DNA of 64,000 nt from Sphingomonas aurea (GCF_030678875.1 NZ_JAUUDS010000003.1:1-64000); one strand, 5' to 3'; positions 43,924 through 56,777 are shown, counted from the first letter of the stretch. Notes: a model not told the origin generated them from the sequence alone. Made by a program: numbers and translations.

Positions 43924-44535
43924 ATGACCGAATGGCATTTCTACGAGCCCGCCGCCGGGCACCGGCTGGCCCATGATCCCCTGAACGCGATCGTCGCACC
44001 GCGGCCGATCGGCTGGATCTCGACCGTGTCACCGGGGGGACAGCGCAACCTGGCGCCGTACAGCTTCTTCAACCTCATCAGCTACACACCGCCGCTGATC
44101 GCCTTCTCGTCCTCGGGGTGGAAGGACACCATCGCCAATATCGAGGCAACCGGCGAGTTCGTCTGGAACCTCGCCACCCGGCCGCTGGCCGAGGCGATGA
44201 ACGCGACCTCGGCGACGACCGGAGAGGACGAGTTCGCGCTGGCCGGGCTGGAGCCCGCCCCTTCGCGGCTGGTCGTACCGCCGCGGGTGGCGGCAAGCCC
44301 GGTCGCGTTCGAGTGCCGGCTGACCCAGCTGATCCGCCTCCAGACCAAAGAGGGCGAGCCGATCGACCAGTGGCTGGCGATCGGCGAGGCGGTCGGCATC
44401 CATATCGACACCGCGCTGCTCGAAGACGGCGTCTACCAGACCGCCCGCGCCCGCCCCATCTCCCGCGGCGGCGGACCCGCCGATTATTTCGAGGCGACCG
44501 AAGACACACGCTTCCTGATGCGTCGGCCGAGATAA
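43924..44535 (+). CDS. Flavin reductase family protein
   Basis: A 203-residue FMN-binding protein of the DIM6/NTAB type. Blocks IVAPRPIGWISTVSPGGQRNLAPYSFFNLISY and FVWNLATRPLAEAMNATS are characteristic. Such proteins reduce flavins with NAD(P)H or serve as flavin-binding oxidoreductases. Its start is divergent from the cytochrome gene. No ribosome site stands out. A repeat follows the stop. Confidence 0.87.
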   Translation: MTEWHFYEPAAGHRLAHDPLNAIVAPRPIGWISTVSPGGQRNLAPYSFFNLISYTPPLIAFSSSGWKDTIANIEATGEFVWNLATRPLAEAMNATSATTGEDEFALAGLEPAPSRLVVPPRVAASPVAFECRLTQLIRLQTKEGEPIDQWLAIGEAVGIHIDTALLEDGVYQTARARPISRGGGPADYFEATEDTRFLMRRPR

Positions 44536-44553
44536 GATCGTCCTAGCCTCTCC

Positions 44554-44649
44554 CGTCATCCCCGCGGAGGCGGGGATCCAGACACGCTGGCCCCCCGGCA
44601 GGAAGAGCCACGTCAGCGGCTATGGATTCCCGCCTTCGCGGCAATGACG
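44554..44649. repeat. Inverted repeat, GTCAT-CCCGC-GGATCCA family
   Basis: Arms 44554-44580 and 44623-44649 are largely complementary, with 42 bases between them. Each arm is also a small CCCCGC/GCGGGG-type hairpin. It lies between the convergent flavin reductase and exporter genes. Confidence 0.65.
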
Positions 44650-44662
44650 AGGTTCTGCGCCC

Positions 44663-45418
44663 TCAATACGCCCGCGCGAAGAACACCGCCGTCGTCGCCG
44701 CGGTCACCAGCAGCGTCCACCAGCGCACCGCCGCCGCCGGCAGCCGCTTGCCGATCACCGCGCCCAGCCAGCCGCCGAGCAGCCCGCCCGCGATCATCGG
44801 CACGCACGCGTCCCAGCGGATCATGCCCATCGCGACGAAAACGATCGCCGCGGCGAAATTGGCGGTTGCCAGCATCAGCGTGCGCGGCGCGAACATGCTG
44901 CGCGGCGTCTCGCCCGCCAGCAATCCATAGGTCGCCGTGGTCATGATCCCGACCCCGCCGCCGAAATAGCCGCCATAGGTGCCGAGCACGGCCTGAGCGA
45001 CCAGCAACGTCGCCCGTCCGATCGTCACCCGGTGACTCAGCCACGCCGCGATCCGCGGCCCGAACGCGATCGCCAGGAACGCGATCAGCAACAGCCACGG
45101 CACGATCAGGTCGAACGCGTGGCTGGGTGTGACCACCAGCAGCGCGCTGCCCGCCAGCCCGCCCGCAAAGGTGATCGCCGCCAGCAGCCGCACCGGCACG
45201 CCGCCCACCGGCTTCAGCTCGTCGCGGAACGCCCAGGCGCTGGTCGCCGCGCCCGGCATCAGCGCCAGGTTCGACGTCGCATTGGCGATATTGGCCGGCG
45301 TGCCCAGCGCCAGCAGCGCCGGCATGGTGGCGAAGGTGCCGCCGCCCGCCAGCGCGTTCATCGCCCCGCCCAGCACGCCCGCCCCCGCTGCCAGCGCGAG
45401 CGTCGGCAGGTCAGGCAA
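44663..45418 (-). CDS. TauE/SafE family sulfite exporter-like permease
   Basis: A 251-residue membrane protein with about eight helices in two repeats. Motifs are [19 protein letters not shown] near the start and [22 protein letters not shown] in the second half, the duplicated family signature. TauE/SafE proteins export sulfite, sulfonates or related anions. Its end is separated from the flavin reductase by a repeat, and its start overlaps the rlmN stop by eight bases. Confidence 0.88.
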   Translation of the reverse strand: MPDLPTLALAAGAGVLGGAMNALAGGGTFATMPALLALGTPANIANATSNLALMPGAATSAWAFRDELKPVGGVPVRLLAAITFAGGLAGSALLVVTPSHAFDLIVPWLLLIAFLAIAFGPRIAAWLSHRVTIGRATLLVAQAVLGTYGGYFGGGVGIMTTATYGLLAGETPRSMFAPRTLMLATANFAAAIVFVAMGMIRWDACVPMIAGGLLGGWLGAVIGKRLPAAAVRWWTLLVTAATTAVFFARAY

Positions 45419-46619
45419 GCGCGGCGGCCGCTTCGCGGTCCAGCTCGGCGCGGCTCTTTTTCTCGGCGGCGGTCTTCAGCTGGCCGCACGCCGCATCGAT
45501 GTCGCGCCCGCGCGGCGTGCGGACGGGTGCGGAGATGCCGCCTTCGAACACGATATCGCTGAACCGGCGGACCCGCTCCGGCGTCGAGCACTCGTACGCC
45601 GCACCCGGCCAGGGATTGAACGGGATCAGATTGACCTTGGCCGGCAGCTTGTAGTGGCGCAGCAGCCGGACGAGTTCGTGCGCGTCCGCGTCCGAATCGT
45701 TCTTGTCCTTCAGCATCACATACTCGAACGTGATGCGCCGCGCGTTGTTGGCACCCGGGTAGTCCGCGCACGCCTGCAACAGCTGCTCGATCCCGTACTT
45801 GCGGTTCAGCGGCACGATCTCGTCGCGCACTTCCTTGGTCACCGCGTGGAGCGAGACGGCCAGGTTGACGCCGATCTCTTCGCCGGCGCGCGCCATCATC
45901 GGCACCACGCCGCTGGTCGACAGGGTGATGCGCCGCTTCGACAAGGCGAGTCCGTCGCCGTCCATTACCAGTTTCAGCGCGTCGCGAACATGCTCGAAAT
46001 TATACAGCGGCTCGCCCATCCCCATCATGACGATGTTGGTCAGCAGCCGCCCCTCGGGCTGCGATGGCCACTCGCCCAGCGCGTCGCGCGCCAGCATCAC
46101 CTGGCCGACGATCTCGCCCGCGGTCAGGTTGCGGACCAGCCGCATCGTGCCGGTGTGGCAGAAGGTGCAGTTCAGCGTACAGCCGACCTGGCTCGACACG
46201 CACAGGGTGCCGCGATCGGCGTCGGGGATGAACACCGCCTCGTAATCCTGCCCGTCGGGCGAGCGGAGCAGCCATTTGCGGGTGCCGTCGGTCGACACCT
46301 GCGCCTCGACCACTTCCGGCCGGCCGACGACGAAGCGCTCCGCCAGCCACGGATGCTGCGCCTTGGCGATGTCGGTCATCTGCGCGAACTCGGTCGCGCC
46401 GCGGTTGTAGAGCCAGTGCCAGATCTGCTTGGCGCGCAGCTTCGCCTGGCGCAGCTCCATGCCGGCATCGAGCAGCGTCTGGCGCAGCTGGTCCTTGGAC
46501 AGGCCGATCAGGTCGATCCGCCCGTCGGGGCGTGCGGCCACCGTCGCGCGCGGCACCGGCACGGGATCGACGTGCCCGGGGATGGGCATCAGGTTCGCGG
46601 CTGTCTGCATCGCGGGCAC
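45411..46619 (-). CDS. rlmN: 23S rRNA (adenine-2503)-C2 methyltransferase RlmN
   Basis: A 402-residue radical SAM enzyme that also methylates some tRNAs. The iron-sulfur motif CxxxCxxC uses Cys 147, 151 and 154. Cys 378 in DAACGQL corresponds to the residue that carries the methyl intermediate, and Cys 140 in TLCVSSQ matches the second catalytic cysteine. The GGMGEPL-like motif appears as MGMGEPLYN. It overlaps the exporter gene. Confidence 0.94.
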   Translation of the reverse strand: MPAMQTAANLMPIPGHVDPVPVPRATVAARPDGRIDLIGLSKDQLRQTLLDAGMELRQAKLRAKQIWHWLYNRGATEFAQMTDIAKAQHPWLAERFVVGRPEVVEAQVSTDGTRKWLLRSPDGQDYEAVFIPDADRGTLCVSSQVGCTLNCTFCHTGTMRLVRNLTAGEIVGQVMLARDALGEWPSQPEGRLLTNIVMMGMGEPLYNFEHVRDALKLVMDGDGLALSKRRITLSTSGVVPMMARAGEEIGVNLAVSLHAVTKEVRDEIVPLNRKYGIEQLLQACADYPGANNARRITFEYVMLKDKNDSDADAHELVRLLRHYKLPAKVNLIPFNPWPGAAYECSTPERVRRFSDIVFEGGISAPVRTPRGRDIDAACGQLKTAAEKKSRAELDREAAAALA

Positions 46620-46662
46620 ATAGCGCGAAGCGGGCGCTTTTTCTACCCTTCCGAACCCGGCT

Positions 46663-47151
46663 TTACCTTAGCGCCGCACAGGCCAGCGTCGCGGCGTCGA
46701 TCGCCGTCGCGGCACCGGCAAGGGCGTAGCTGTCGGCAAAGGGATGGCCGCCCTGCCCGACCGCCTCGACGCTCATGCTGCGGCCGTCGCGCAGCGCGGC
46801 GACGATGGCGCGGTCGCTGGCCGCGTCGGCGGCGAAGGCGTCGGCGCCGGTCGCGGTCAGGCGAAAGCGGCGCTCGCCGACGCTCAGCGTCACCGGCTGG
46901 TCGGGCTGGACCGGATGGCTGAGCCGGACGTGGAGCGAGGCGCGCAGGGACTTGGCCGGCCAGGTCGCGACGGCGGCAAACGGCTGGCCGGACCGGACCC
47001 GACCTTGCGGCTGGGCAATGGCATAGCAGCGCTCCGGATCGCGGAACGCCGCCCAGCCGCGATAGACGCCCAGCGTATCCCGCGCGGCGACCGGCGCCAT
47101 CGCCAGCATCGCGGCGCATCCGCCGATCGCCCATCTCGCCCCGCCCGTCAT
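46663..47151 (-). CDS. Invasion-associated locus B (IalB)-like exported protein
   Basis: A 162-residue exported protein with a signal peptide ([23 protein letters not shown]). The Trp-Cys pattern [16 protein letters not shown], a beta-rich body ([16 protein letters not shown]), [13 protein letters not shown] and a terminal Cys in ATLACAALR agree with the IalB family, for which a chaperone or host-interaction role has been proposed in other genera. The similarity is moderate. It is divergent from dnaN. Confidence 0.65.
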   Translation of the reverse strand: MTGGARWAIGGCAAMLAMAPVAARDTLGVYRGWAAFRDPERCYAIAQPQGRVRSGQPFAAVATWPAKSLRASLHVRLSHPVQPDQPVTLSVGERRFRLTATGADAFAADAASDRAIVAALRDGRSMSVEAVGQGGHPFADSYALAGAATAIDAATLACAALR

Positions 47152-47313
47152 CGCGGCGGATTGTCCCGACTGGCGACGGGATGCAATGCGAAACCCGTAA
47201 AGCCGGTGTTTACCACTGACAGGCGACGAGGCCGCCCTTGCCCGGCGTCCTGTTTCGGGTAGGACAGTACACCAACAGATTGGCCGGAATCGGGCCGGGG
47301 GATTCGCGAGAAC

Positions 47314-48432
47314 ATGAAGGCGACGATCGAACGCGCGACGCTGCTGAAGGGCCTGAGCCACGTCCAGTCGGTGGTTGAGCGGCGCAACACCATCCCCATC
47401 CTCTCCAACGTCCTGATCGAGGCGACGGCGGAGGGCGCGCTGAAGCTGATGGCGACCGATCTCGATCTCCAGATCAACGAATCGGTCGCCGCCGCGGTCG
47501 ACCAGCCGGGCTCGACCACCGTGTCGGCGCATACGCTGTTCGACATCGCCCGGAAACTGCCGGAGGGCGCGCAGGTCCAGCTGACTGCGGCCGAGGGGCG
47601 GATGACGATCGTCGCCGGCCGCGCCCGCTTCTCGCTCGGCACGCTGCCGCGCGACGACTTCCCGGTGATCGCCGAGGGCGAGTTGCCGACCCAGTTCGAG
47701 CTGCCGGCCGAGACGCTGAAGCAGATCATCGACAAGACGCGCTTCGCCATCTCGACCGAGGAGACGCGCTATTATCTGAACGGCATCTTCCTGCACGTCG
47801 CCAATGCCGACGGCTCGGATCCGGTGCTCAAGGCCGCGGCGACCGATGGTCACCGGCTGGCCCGTGTCACCCTGCCCCGGCCTGAGGGCGCCGAGGGAAT
47901 GCCCGACGTGATCGTGCCGCGCAAATGCGTGGCGGAACTGCGCAAGCTGCTCGACGAGGTCGACGGCTCGGTCGGGGTGTCGCTGTCGGGTACCAAGATC
48001 CGTTTCGACCTGGGCCGCGCGATCCTGACCTCGAAGCTGATCGACGGCACCTTCCCCGATTACTCGCGCGTCATCCCGACCGGCAACGACAAGATCCTCA
48101 AGCTCGATCCCAAGAGCTTCATGCAGGGCGTCGACCGCGTCTCGACCATCGCGACCGAGAAGACCCGCGCGGTGAAGATGGCGCTCGACCGGGATCGGAT
48201 TACCCTGTCGGTAACCAGCCCCGAAAACGGCACCGCCGCCGAGGAAGTCCCAGGCGACTATGCCGCCGCGGCGTTCGAGATCGGCTTCAACAGTCGTTAT
48301 CTGATGGATATTTTGGGCCAGATCGACGGTGACAGCGTCGAAGTCCACCTCGCTGACGCGGCCGCGCCGACGCTGATTCGCGAAAACGACAAGAGCCCGG
48401 CGCTGTATGTGCTGATGCCGATGCGGGTGTGA
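47314..48432 (+). CDS. dnaN: DNA polymerase III beta subunit (sliding clamp)
   Basis: A 372-residue clamp built of three repeated domains. It starts MKATIERATLLKGLSHVQSVVERRNTIPILSNVLIEA and ends with SPALYVLMPMRV, the conserved C-terminal strand. It holds the replicative polymerase on DNA and recruits ligase and repair factors. Start ATG 47314. The 3' neighbour is a toxin-antitoxin module, then recF and gyrB, so the dnaN-recF-gyrB order is kept. dnaA is not adjacent in this window. Confidence 0.97.
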   Translation: MKATIERATLLKGLSHVQSVVERRNTIPILSNVLIEATAEGALKLMATDLDLQINESVAAAVDQPGSTTVSAHTLFDIARKLPEGAQVQLTAAEGRMTIVAGRARFSLGTLPRDDFPVIAEGELPTQFELPAETLKQIIDKTRFAISTEETRYYLNGIFLHVANADGSDPVLKAAATDGHRLARVTLPRPEGAEGMPDVIVPRKCVAELRKLLDEVDGSVGVSLSGTKIRFDLGRAILTSKLIDGTFPDYSRVIPTGNDKILKLDPKSFMQGVDRVSTIATEKTRAVKMALDRDRITLSVTSPENGTAAEEVPGDYAAAAFEIGFNSRYLMDILGQIDGDSVEVHLADAAAPTLIRENDKSPALYVLMPMRV

Positions 48433-48481
48433 TTGCGGCATTGCCTCCATGCGCCTAGCATTGCCGGCGAAGGACTTTGTC

Positions 48482-48727
48482 ATGGATGCCTATTCACTGT
48501 CGGATGCGGATGCCCGCCTGAACGACCTTGTTGACCGCGCGGCAGCGGGCGAACGCGTAGAGATCGAGCGAGGGGGACGCATCGTCGCCCGAGTGATACC
48601 GGCTGGCATCGAGGCTGCCGCCGAAACGCGAGGCTTTGACTGGAGAGCGTATTTCGAGTCGATCAAGCATTTCCCCTTCGATCCGACGAACAGCGTCGTC
48701 GAAATGCGGAAGGAAGCTCGGTACTAG
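48482..48727 (+). CDS. Prevent-host-death/Phd-like antitoxin
   Basis: An 81-residue antitoxin: MDAYSLSDADARLNDLVDRAAAGERVEIERGGRIVARVIPAG is the Phd/YefM N-terminal DNA-binding module. The C-terminal part (DWRAYFESIKHFPFDP) would bind the toxin. It precedes a PIN-domain gene by the overlapping bases TAGTG, the usual order for such pairs. Confidence 0.8.
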   Translation: MDAYSLSDADARLNDLVDRAAAGERVEIERGGRIVARVIPAGIEAAAETRGFDWRAYFESIKHFPFDPTNSVVEMRKEARY

Positions 48728-49145
48728 TGATCTATTGCGACACGTCGCTGCTGGTGTCGGTTCTCTTACCCGAAGCAACCAGCCCAGCCGCCCGTGCTTG
48801 GTATTTCACTTCGAGTCGCGCCCGATGCGGCGTCAGCCCGTGGACGATCACGGAGGTGGCGAGCGCGCTGGCCCGCAAGCATCGCAATGGTTTGCTGGAC
48901 GACGCTCAGCGGCAGATCGTTGAGCATGGCTGGTCGGCGATGCAGGCCGAACTTGACCAACTGCCGATCGGGCAAAGGCATTTCCGCCAAGCTGCGGCGT
49001 TGGTCGACGTGGCTCCCCGCGGACTTCGATCAGGTGACGCCCTGCATCTGGCATCGCGATCGACCAAGGATGCCAGCTTGCCACCTTTGATCGCGATCTC
49101 GGCGATGCGGCGCGGGAGCGCGGCATCGTCGTGCATCCTGTCTAA
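48727..49145 (+). pseudogene. PIN-domain (VapC-like) toxin, frameshifted near its 3' end
   Basis: The frame from GTG 48727 encodes MIYCDTSLLVSVLLPE (acidic Asp 5) and later GLRSGDALHLA, the usual acidic site, followed by unrelated residues to a stop at 49152. One base is missing near 49051-49054. In the -1 frame the proper C-terminus follows exactly, IAIDQGCQLATFDRDLGDAARERGIVVHPV in three parts of 20 residues or less (IAIDQGCQLATFDRD, LGDAARERGIVVHPV), ending with TAA at 49143-49145. That lost piece carries the TFDRD acidic residue. The toxin is therefore broken unless the base was lost in sequencing. Confidence 0.72.
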
Positions 49146-49148
49146 GTC

Positions 49149-50189
49149 TTGATCGCCCGCCTCACCCTCACCAATTTCCGCAACCATCCCGCGCTGACGT
49201 TGCAGCCCGGCAGCGGCTTCGTCGTGCTCACCGGCGACAACGGGGCGGGCAAGACCAACATCTTGGAGGCCGTGTCGATGCTCGCGCCCGGGCGCGGGCT
49301 GCGACGGGCGGCTTTGTCGGCGATGGCACAACAGGCTGGGCCGGGTGGTTGGGGCGTTGCCGCCTCCCTGGCCGACGCGGTCGAACTGGCGACCGGCACC
49401 CTCGCTCCCGCACCGGAGCGGCGGGTGGTGCGGGTGCAGGGCGCGACCGCCAGCGCGACGACACTGCCCGAGTGGCTGACGGTGCTGTGGCTGACCCCTG
49501 CGATGGACCGGCTGTTCACCGCCGCGGCGAGCGAGCGGCGGCGCTTCCTCGACCGGCTGACGCTGGCGCTCGCCCCCACCCACGCGCTCCACGCCACCCG
49601 CTACGAGGCGGCGATGCGCGAGCGGAACCGGCTGCTGGCTGGGGAGCGCGCCGATCCCGAATGGCTGTCGGCGCTGGAGGGGCGGATGGTCGAGCATGGC
49701 GTGGCGCTCGACGCCGCGCGGGTCGCGACCGTCACGGCATTGGCCGCGCGGCTGGCCGATGTTCCAGCGGGACCGTTCGCGCGGGCGGGTCTGGCACTGA
49801 CCGGCGAAGCGGTCGATCCGGAAGGATTCACCCGTGCGCTCGCGCTGGGGCGACGGCGGGACGCGATGGCGGGGCGCACGCTCGACGGGCCGCACCGCGC
49901 CGATCTGGCGGTGACCCATCTCGACAAGGGACAGGCCGCCGCCCTCGCCTCGACCGGCGAGCAGAAGGCGCTGCTGCTCGGCATCGTCCTCGCCCATGCC
50001 GAACTGGTCGCGGATCGTACCGGCCGCGCGCCGGTACTGCTGCTCGACGAGGTCGCTGCACACCTCGACCCCGTCCGTCGCGCCGCCCTGTTCGCGCGGC
50101 TCGCCGGACGAGGCCAGGTGTGGATGACCGGCACGGAACCCGATCTGTTCGCCGATGCGGGTCAGGCGACCCGCATCACGATCGGGTGA
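49149..50189 (+). CDS. recF: DNA replication and repair protein RecF
   Basis: A 346-residue SMC-like ATPase. Walker [10 protein letters not shown] near residue 33, the ABC-type signature region [12 protein letters not shown] near 262, and Walker [15 protein letters not shown] near 292. RecF loads RecA at single-strand gaps with RecO and RecR. It starts at a TTG at 49149, directly after the toxin gene. Synteny with dnaN and gyrB supports the call. Confidence 0.95.
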   Translation: MIARLTLTNFRNHPALTLQPGSGFVVLTGDNGAGKTNILEAVSMLAPGRGLRRAALSAMAQQAGPGGWGVAASLADAVELATGTLAPAPERRVVRVQGATASATTLPEWLTVLWLTPAMDRLFTAAASERRRFLDRLTLALAPTHALHATRYEAAMRERNRLLAGERADPEWLSALEGRMVEHGVALDAARVATVTALAARLADVPAGPFARAGLALTGEAVDPEGFTRALALGRRRDAMAGRTLDGPHRADLAVTHLDKGQAAALASTGEQKALLLGIVLAHAELVADRTGRAPVLLLDEVAAHLDPVRRAALFARLAGRGQVWMTGTEPDLFADAGQATRITIG

Positions 50190-50190
50190 C

Positions 50191-53287
<3,097 letters not shown>

Positions 53288-53291
53288 CCCG

Positions 53292-54314
53292 GTGCTGACC
53301 TTCGGCCTCGACACGTTCGGCGACGTGACCGAGCGGGACGGCGTGCCAGTCCATCCGGCGCAGGCGATCCGCGACGTGGTCGAAGAGGGTGTGCTGGCCG
53401 ATGCGGTCGGCGTCGATTTTTTCGGGATCGGCGAGCATCATCGCGACGACTTCGCCGTCTCTGCGCCGGAGCCGGTGCTGGCGGCGATCGCGGCGCGGAC
53501 TGAGCGCATCCGGCTGGGATCGGCGGTGACGGTGCTGTCTTCGGACGATCCGGTTCGCGTCTACCAGCGCTTCGCCACGCTCGATGCGCTGTCGAACGGA
53601 CGGGCCGAGGTGATCCTGGGGCGAGGCTCCTTCACGGAGAGCTTCCCGCTGTTCGGCTATCCGCTTGACCAGTATGAGCGGCTGTTCGACGAGAAGCTGA
53701 ACCTGTTCTCCGCGCTGCGCACGCAAGAGCGGGTGACGTGGCGGGGCAGCGTGCGACCGGCGCTGGCGGAGCAGCCGGTCTACCCACCGCTGGAACACGG
53801 ACCGCTCACCACCTGGGTCGGCGTCGGCGGCAGTCCGCAGTCGGTCGTGCGGGCGGCCCATTACGGGCTGCCGATGCTGCTCGCGATCATCGGCGGCGAT
53901 CCGGCGCGCTTTCGCCCCTATGTCGATCTCTACGCCCGCGCGCTGACCGAACGCGGGCAGGCGCCGCAGCCGGTCGGCGTACACTCCCCGGGCTATGTCG
54001 GGGCCGACGATCCGTCGGCGCGGGAGGAGTTCTTTCCCGACTACAAGCGGATGCACGATCGGATCGGTGCAACCCGCGGCTGGCCGCCCTTCACCCGCGC
54101 GCAGTTCGATGCGGAGGTGGACAGCGGCTCGCTCTATGTCGGATCGCCGGACACGGTCGCGCGCAAGATCGCCGCGACGGTGAAGGTGCTAGGACTCGCG
54201 CGCTTCCAGCTGAAATACAGTGCTGGTCCGCTGTCGCACGACCGGCTGATGGGCTGCATCGAACGCTATGGCCGCGAAGTCATCCCGCGCGTGCGCGAGT
54301 TGGTGGGAGGCTGA
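53292..54314 (+). CDS. LLM class flavin-dependent oxidoreductase
   Basis: A 340-residue bacterial-luciferase-like monooxygenase starting at a GTG only four bases after gyrB ends. MLTFGLDTFGDV, VDFFGIGEHHRDDFAVSAPE, RLGSAVTVLSSDDPVRVYQRFATLDALSNGRAEVILGRGSF and VGSPDTVARKIAA identify the family. It likely uses F420 or FMN; substrate unknown. A repeat separates it from the convergent exonuclease. Confidence 0.9.
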   Translation: MLTFGLDTFGDVTERDGVPVHPAQAIRDVVEEGVLADAVGVDFFGIGEHHRDDFAVSAPEPVLAAIAARTERIRLGSAVTVLSSDDPVRVYQRFATLDALSNGRAEVILGRGSFTESFPLFGYPLDQYERLFDEKLNLFSALRTQERVTWRGSVRPALAEQPVYPPLEHGPLTTWVGVGGSPQSVVRAAHYGLPMLLAIIGGDPARFRPYVDLYARALTERGQAPQPVGVHSPGYVGADDPSAREEFFPDYKRMHDRIGATRGWPPFTRAQFDAEVDSGSLYVGSPDTVARKIAATVKVLGLARFQLKYSAGPLSHDRLMGCIERYGREVIPRVRELVGG

Positions 54315-54320
54315 GCGTCT

Positions 54321-54342
54321 CCCCTCCCCTTCAGGGGAGGGG
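54321..54342. terminator. Perfect 10-base-stem hairpin downstream of the LLM gene
   Basis: CCCCTCCCCT and AGGGGAGGGG pair perfectly with loop TC. A matching downstream block (CCCCACCCCAACCCTTCCCTGAAGG near 54385-54409) makes a larger repeat region to about 54417. It lies between convergent stops at 54314 and 54430. Confidence 0.6.
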
Positions 54343-54429
54343 TCTGGGGTGGGGGTCGCCGCGAACACATCGCTCCGGGGAAGGCCCCACCCCAACCCTT
54401 CCCTGAAGGAGCGGGCTATTACCGGCGGA

Positions 54430-55194
54430 TTACAGCAGCAACTCCTGCGGCGTCATCCGCCCCACATGCCCGCCGCCGCGTCGCCGCGCCATCTCCGTCT
54501 CCGCCGTGAAGCGAATGTCGGGATCGCGGTCGGTCAGGAAGCCGATCAGGCTCTCCTCCTCGATCTCGCGCCATTCCTTGCCGCGATCGGGGCCATAGCG
54601 GACGCGGGGCAGCAGGCCGGGTTCGGAGGACCACTGGATCAGCTGCTCGACGCTCGCCTCGTTCAGCTGGTCGCGCAGATGGTGCGCCGTCACATAGGCG
54701 TCTGGGAAAGCCCGATGCGCCGGAAGCCCGCGCTCATGCTCCAGCCCCTCGGGATTGCGCCAGTAGCGCAGCACCTGGTTGGAGAAGCTGGGGCTGTCCG
54801 GCCACAGGCGGAGCGCGCACTTCCAGGTGCAGATCCACTTGGCGCCGTGGGTCAGCGAGGGTGTGCAGAACTGCTCCTCGAATGCCGCCCGGTGCGCCGC
54901 CAGCGCGACGCGGCGCGGCCAGGGATCGAGCACCGGCCGCGCCACATCGTGCCACCAGCGTGCCTCGGCCACGTCCTCGTCGCGGATATGGTGGATCGCC
55001 ATGGTGATTGGCGGGATCGGGCGGCCGGGATTGACCATGATGTTGCCGCCCTCGCCGTACAGCTCCCAGCGGCCATCCTTGCCCAGCGCCACGTCCTGCC
55101 AGCCGACCTCCAGCACCGCGTGGGCGGGGGGCGCGTTGCCGGTGGTTTCCAGGTCGATGACGCGGACGATGGTGGGTTGGGGTGCAGGAGGCAT
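54430..55194 (-). CDS. DEDD-family 3'-5' exonuclease (ExoX-like)
   Basis: A 254-residue exonuclease. The DEDD residues are visible in VIDLETTGN (Exo I), an acidic residue in the Exo II region around HRAAFEEQFC, and HRAFPDAYVTAHHL (Exo III with His and Asp). Similar to the polymerase-epsilon/ExoX type, which digests single strands. The C-terminal part has DRDPDIRFTAETEMARRR. It is monocistronic by context, between the LLM gene and the phosphomannomutase. Confidence 0.82.
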   Translation of the reverse strand: MPPAPQPTIVRVIDLETTGNAPPAHAVLEVGWQDVALGKDGRWELYGEGGNIMVNPGRPIPPITMAIHHIRDEDVAEARWWHDVARPVLDPWPRRVALAAHRAAFEEQFCTPSLTHGAKWICTWKCALRLWPDSPSFSNQVLRYWRNPEGLEHERGLPAHRAFPDAYVTAHHLRDQLNEASVEQLIQWSSEPGLLPRVRYGPDRGKEWREIEEESLIGFLTDRDPDIRFTAETEMARRRGGGHVGRMTPQELLL

Positions 55195-55235
55195 CGGTTG
55201 CTATCTGGGGCCAAACGCGCCGGATTGCGAGGGTA

Positions 55236-56600
55236 TCAGCGCACCACGCCGCTCGCTGCGAGCTGCGCGTCGACGATGGCGAGCAGCCGATCGAGCCCGG
55301 CCTGATCCTGCGCCTCGGCGCGAACCGTCACCGCGGCTTGCGTGTTCGACACGCGCAGCAGCCACCACCCGTCCGCCTCGCGCACCCGGACGCCGTCGGT
55401 GGCGTCGACCGTGGCACCCGCCTCGGCGAGCCGTGCGGCGATTTCGGCGACCACGGCGTGCTTGCGGTACTCGGGCACCGGAATGCGCAGGTCGGGGGTG
55501 GCGACGCGTGCGGCCATCGTGTCGCGCAACTCGGTCAGCGAGTGGCCTGACAGGTGGATCGCACGGATCAGCCGCACCGCCGCGTAGAGCGCGTCGTCGA
55601 ACCCGTAATAATCCTGCCCGAAGAAGATATGCCCCGACATCTCACCCGCCAGCGGTGCGCCGGTTCGCAGCATGTCCGCCTTGATCGCGCTATGCCCCGT
55701 GCGCGCCATCAGCGGGTTGCCGCCAAGTTCGCGGATACGGTCGAACAGCGCCTGGCTGGCCTTCACATCGGCGATGATCGTCGCGCCGGGTAGTTCGCGC
55801 AGCAGCGGTTCGGCGAGCAGCTGGAGGATCTCGTCACCATGGATCACCCTGCCCCGGCCGTCGATCGCCCCGATCCGGTCGCCATCGCCGTCGAACGCCA
55901 GACCGAAATCCAGCCGCTTCTCCGCCACCAGCGCGCGCAGGTCGGCGAGATTCGCTTCCTCCGTCGGATCGGGATGGTGATGGGGAAAGCGGCCATCAGG
56001 CTCGGTGAAGAGCAGGTGATGCTCTCCGGGCAGCTGGCGCACCAGCCGCTCGACCGCCGGGCCGGCCGCACCGCTGCCGCAGTCCCAGCCGATCCTGTAC
56101 GTACCGCCAGCATAGCCCGCCATCAGCCGCGCGACATAGTCGTCCACCACGTCCGCGTCGGCGACCGCGCCTGCCCCCTCGCTCCAGTCGCCCGCCGCCG
56201 CCAGCGTCGCGAGCGTGCCGATGTCCTCGCCCCAGAAGGATGTATGGCCCATCACCATCTTGAAGCCATTGTCGTCGGGCGGATTATGGCTGCCGGTCAC
56301 CTGGATGCCGCCATCGACCTCCAGCACCGCCTCGGCGAAATAAAGCATCGGCGACGGTCCCAGCCCGATGCGGACCACGTCCACCCCGCCCATCGCCAGG
56401 CCGCGCACCAGTGCCTCGGCCAGCATCGGCGAGGACAGCCGACCGTCCTGCCCGACCGCGACGCGCCGTCCGCCGTTCCGCCGCAGCAGCGTCGCGAAGC
56501 TCCGCCCGAGCGCCCAGGCATCGTCGGCGGACAGGGTGCGGCCAACGGTGCCGCGAACGTCATATTCGCGCAGGATGTCGGGGTGGAAGCGGTGCGTCAT
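55236..56600 (-). CDS. Phosphomannomutase/phosphoglucomutase
   Basis: A 454-residue alpha-D-phosphohexomutase from ATG 56600. MTHRFHPDILREYDVRG starts the protein. The phosphoserine motif is TGSHNPPDDNGFK near residue 105, the metal loop is FDGDGDRIG near 240, the sugar-binding loop GEMSGH near 325, and the phosphate-binding loop near the C-terminus is RVSNTQAAVTVRAEA. It makes mannose-1-phosphate or glucose-1-phosphate, so it feeds nucleotide sugars to polysaccharide synthesis. An inverted repeat lies upstream. Confidence 0.92.
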   Translation of the reverse strand: MTHRFHPDILREYDVRGTVGRTLSADDAWALGRSFATLLRRNGGRRVAVGQDGRLSSPMLAEALVRGLAMGGVDVVRIGLGPSPMLYFAEAVLEVDGGIQVTGSHNPPDDNGFKMVMGHTSFWGEDIGTLATLAAAGDWSEGAGAVADADVVDDYVARLMAGYAGGTYRIGWDCGSGAAGPAVERLVRQLPGEHHLLFTEPDGRFPHHHPDPTEEANLADLRALVAEKRLDFGLAFDGDGDRIGAIDGRGRVIHGDEILQLLAEPLLRELPGATIIADVKASQALFDRIRELGGNPLMARTGHSAIKADMLRTGAPLAGEMSGHIFFGQDYYGFDDALYAAVRLIRAIHLSGHSLTELRDTMAARVATPDLRIPVPEYRKHAVVAEIAARLAEAGATVDATDGVRVREADGWWLLRVSNTQAAVTVRAEAQDQAGLDRLLAIVDAQLAASGVVR

Positions 56601-56645
56601 GGGCAGACTGTCGAGGCAGACCAGGCTTTGCGCGAAACACGCTTC

Positions 56646-56739
56646 GTCATGCCGGGCTTGTCCCGGCATCCACCTCACCGCCAATGCCGAAGCCGAACCT
56701 CTTGCAGAGCCGTGGATGCCGGGACGAGCCCGGCATGAC
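56646..56739. repeat. Inverted repeat, GTCATGCCGGG family
   Basis: Arms 56646-56673 and 56712-56739 (28 bases each) are complementary with one mismatch, with a 38-base spacer. It shares the core found at 20376 and 41155. It sits between the phosphomannomutase start (56600) and the end of the DnaJ-domain gene. Confidence 0.8.
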
Positions 56740-56777
56740 GGAGCAGGACGCATTCACCGGCGTGGCGATATGATCCC

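Noticed and set aside
47152..47313. A replication origin upstream of dnaN
   Set aside because: No cluster of DnaA boxes, no AT-rich unwinding region and no dnaA gene was seen.
46663..48483. A 606-codon minus-strand frame covering the dnaN region
   Set aside because: Only its last 162 codons, from the ATG at 47151, have a signal peptide and protein-like composition; the remainder is antisense to dnaN.
48727..49152. Intact PIN-domain toxin
   Set aside because: The last 30 residues in this frame do not fit the family, while the -1 frame does, so it was called frameshifted.
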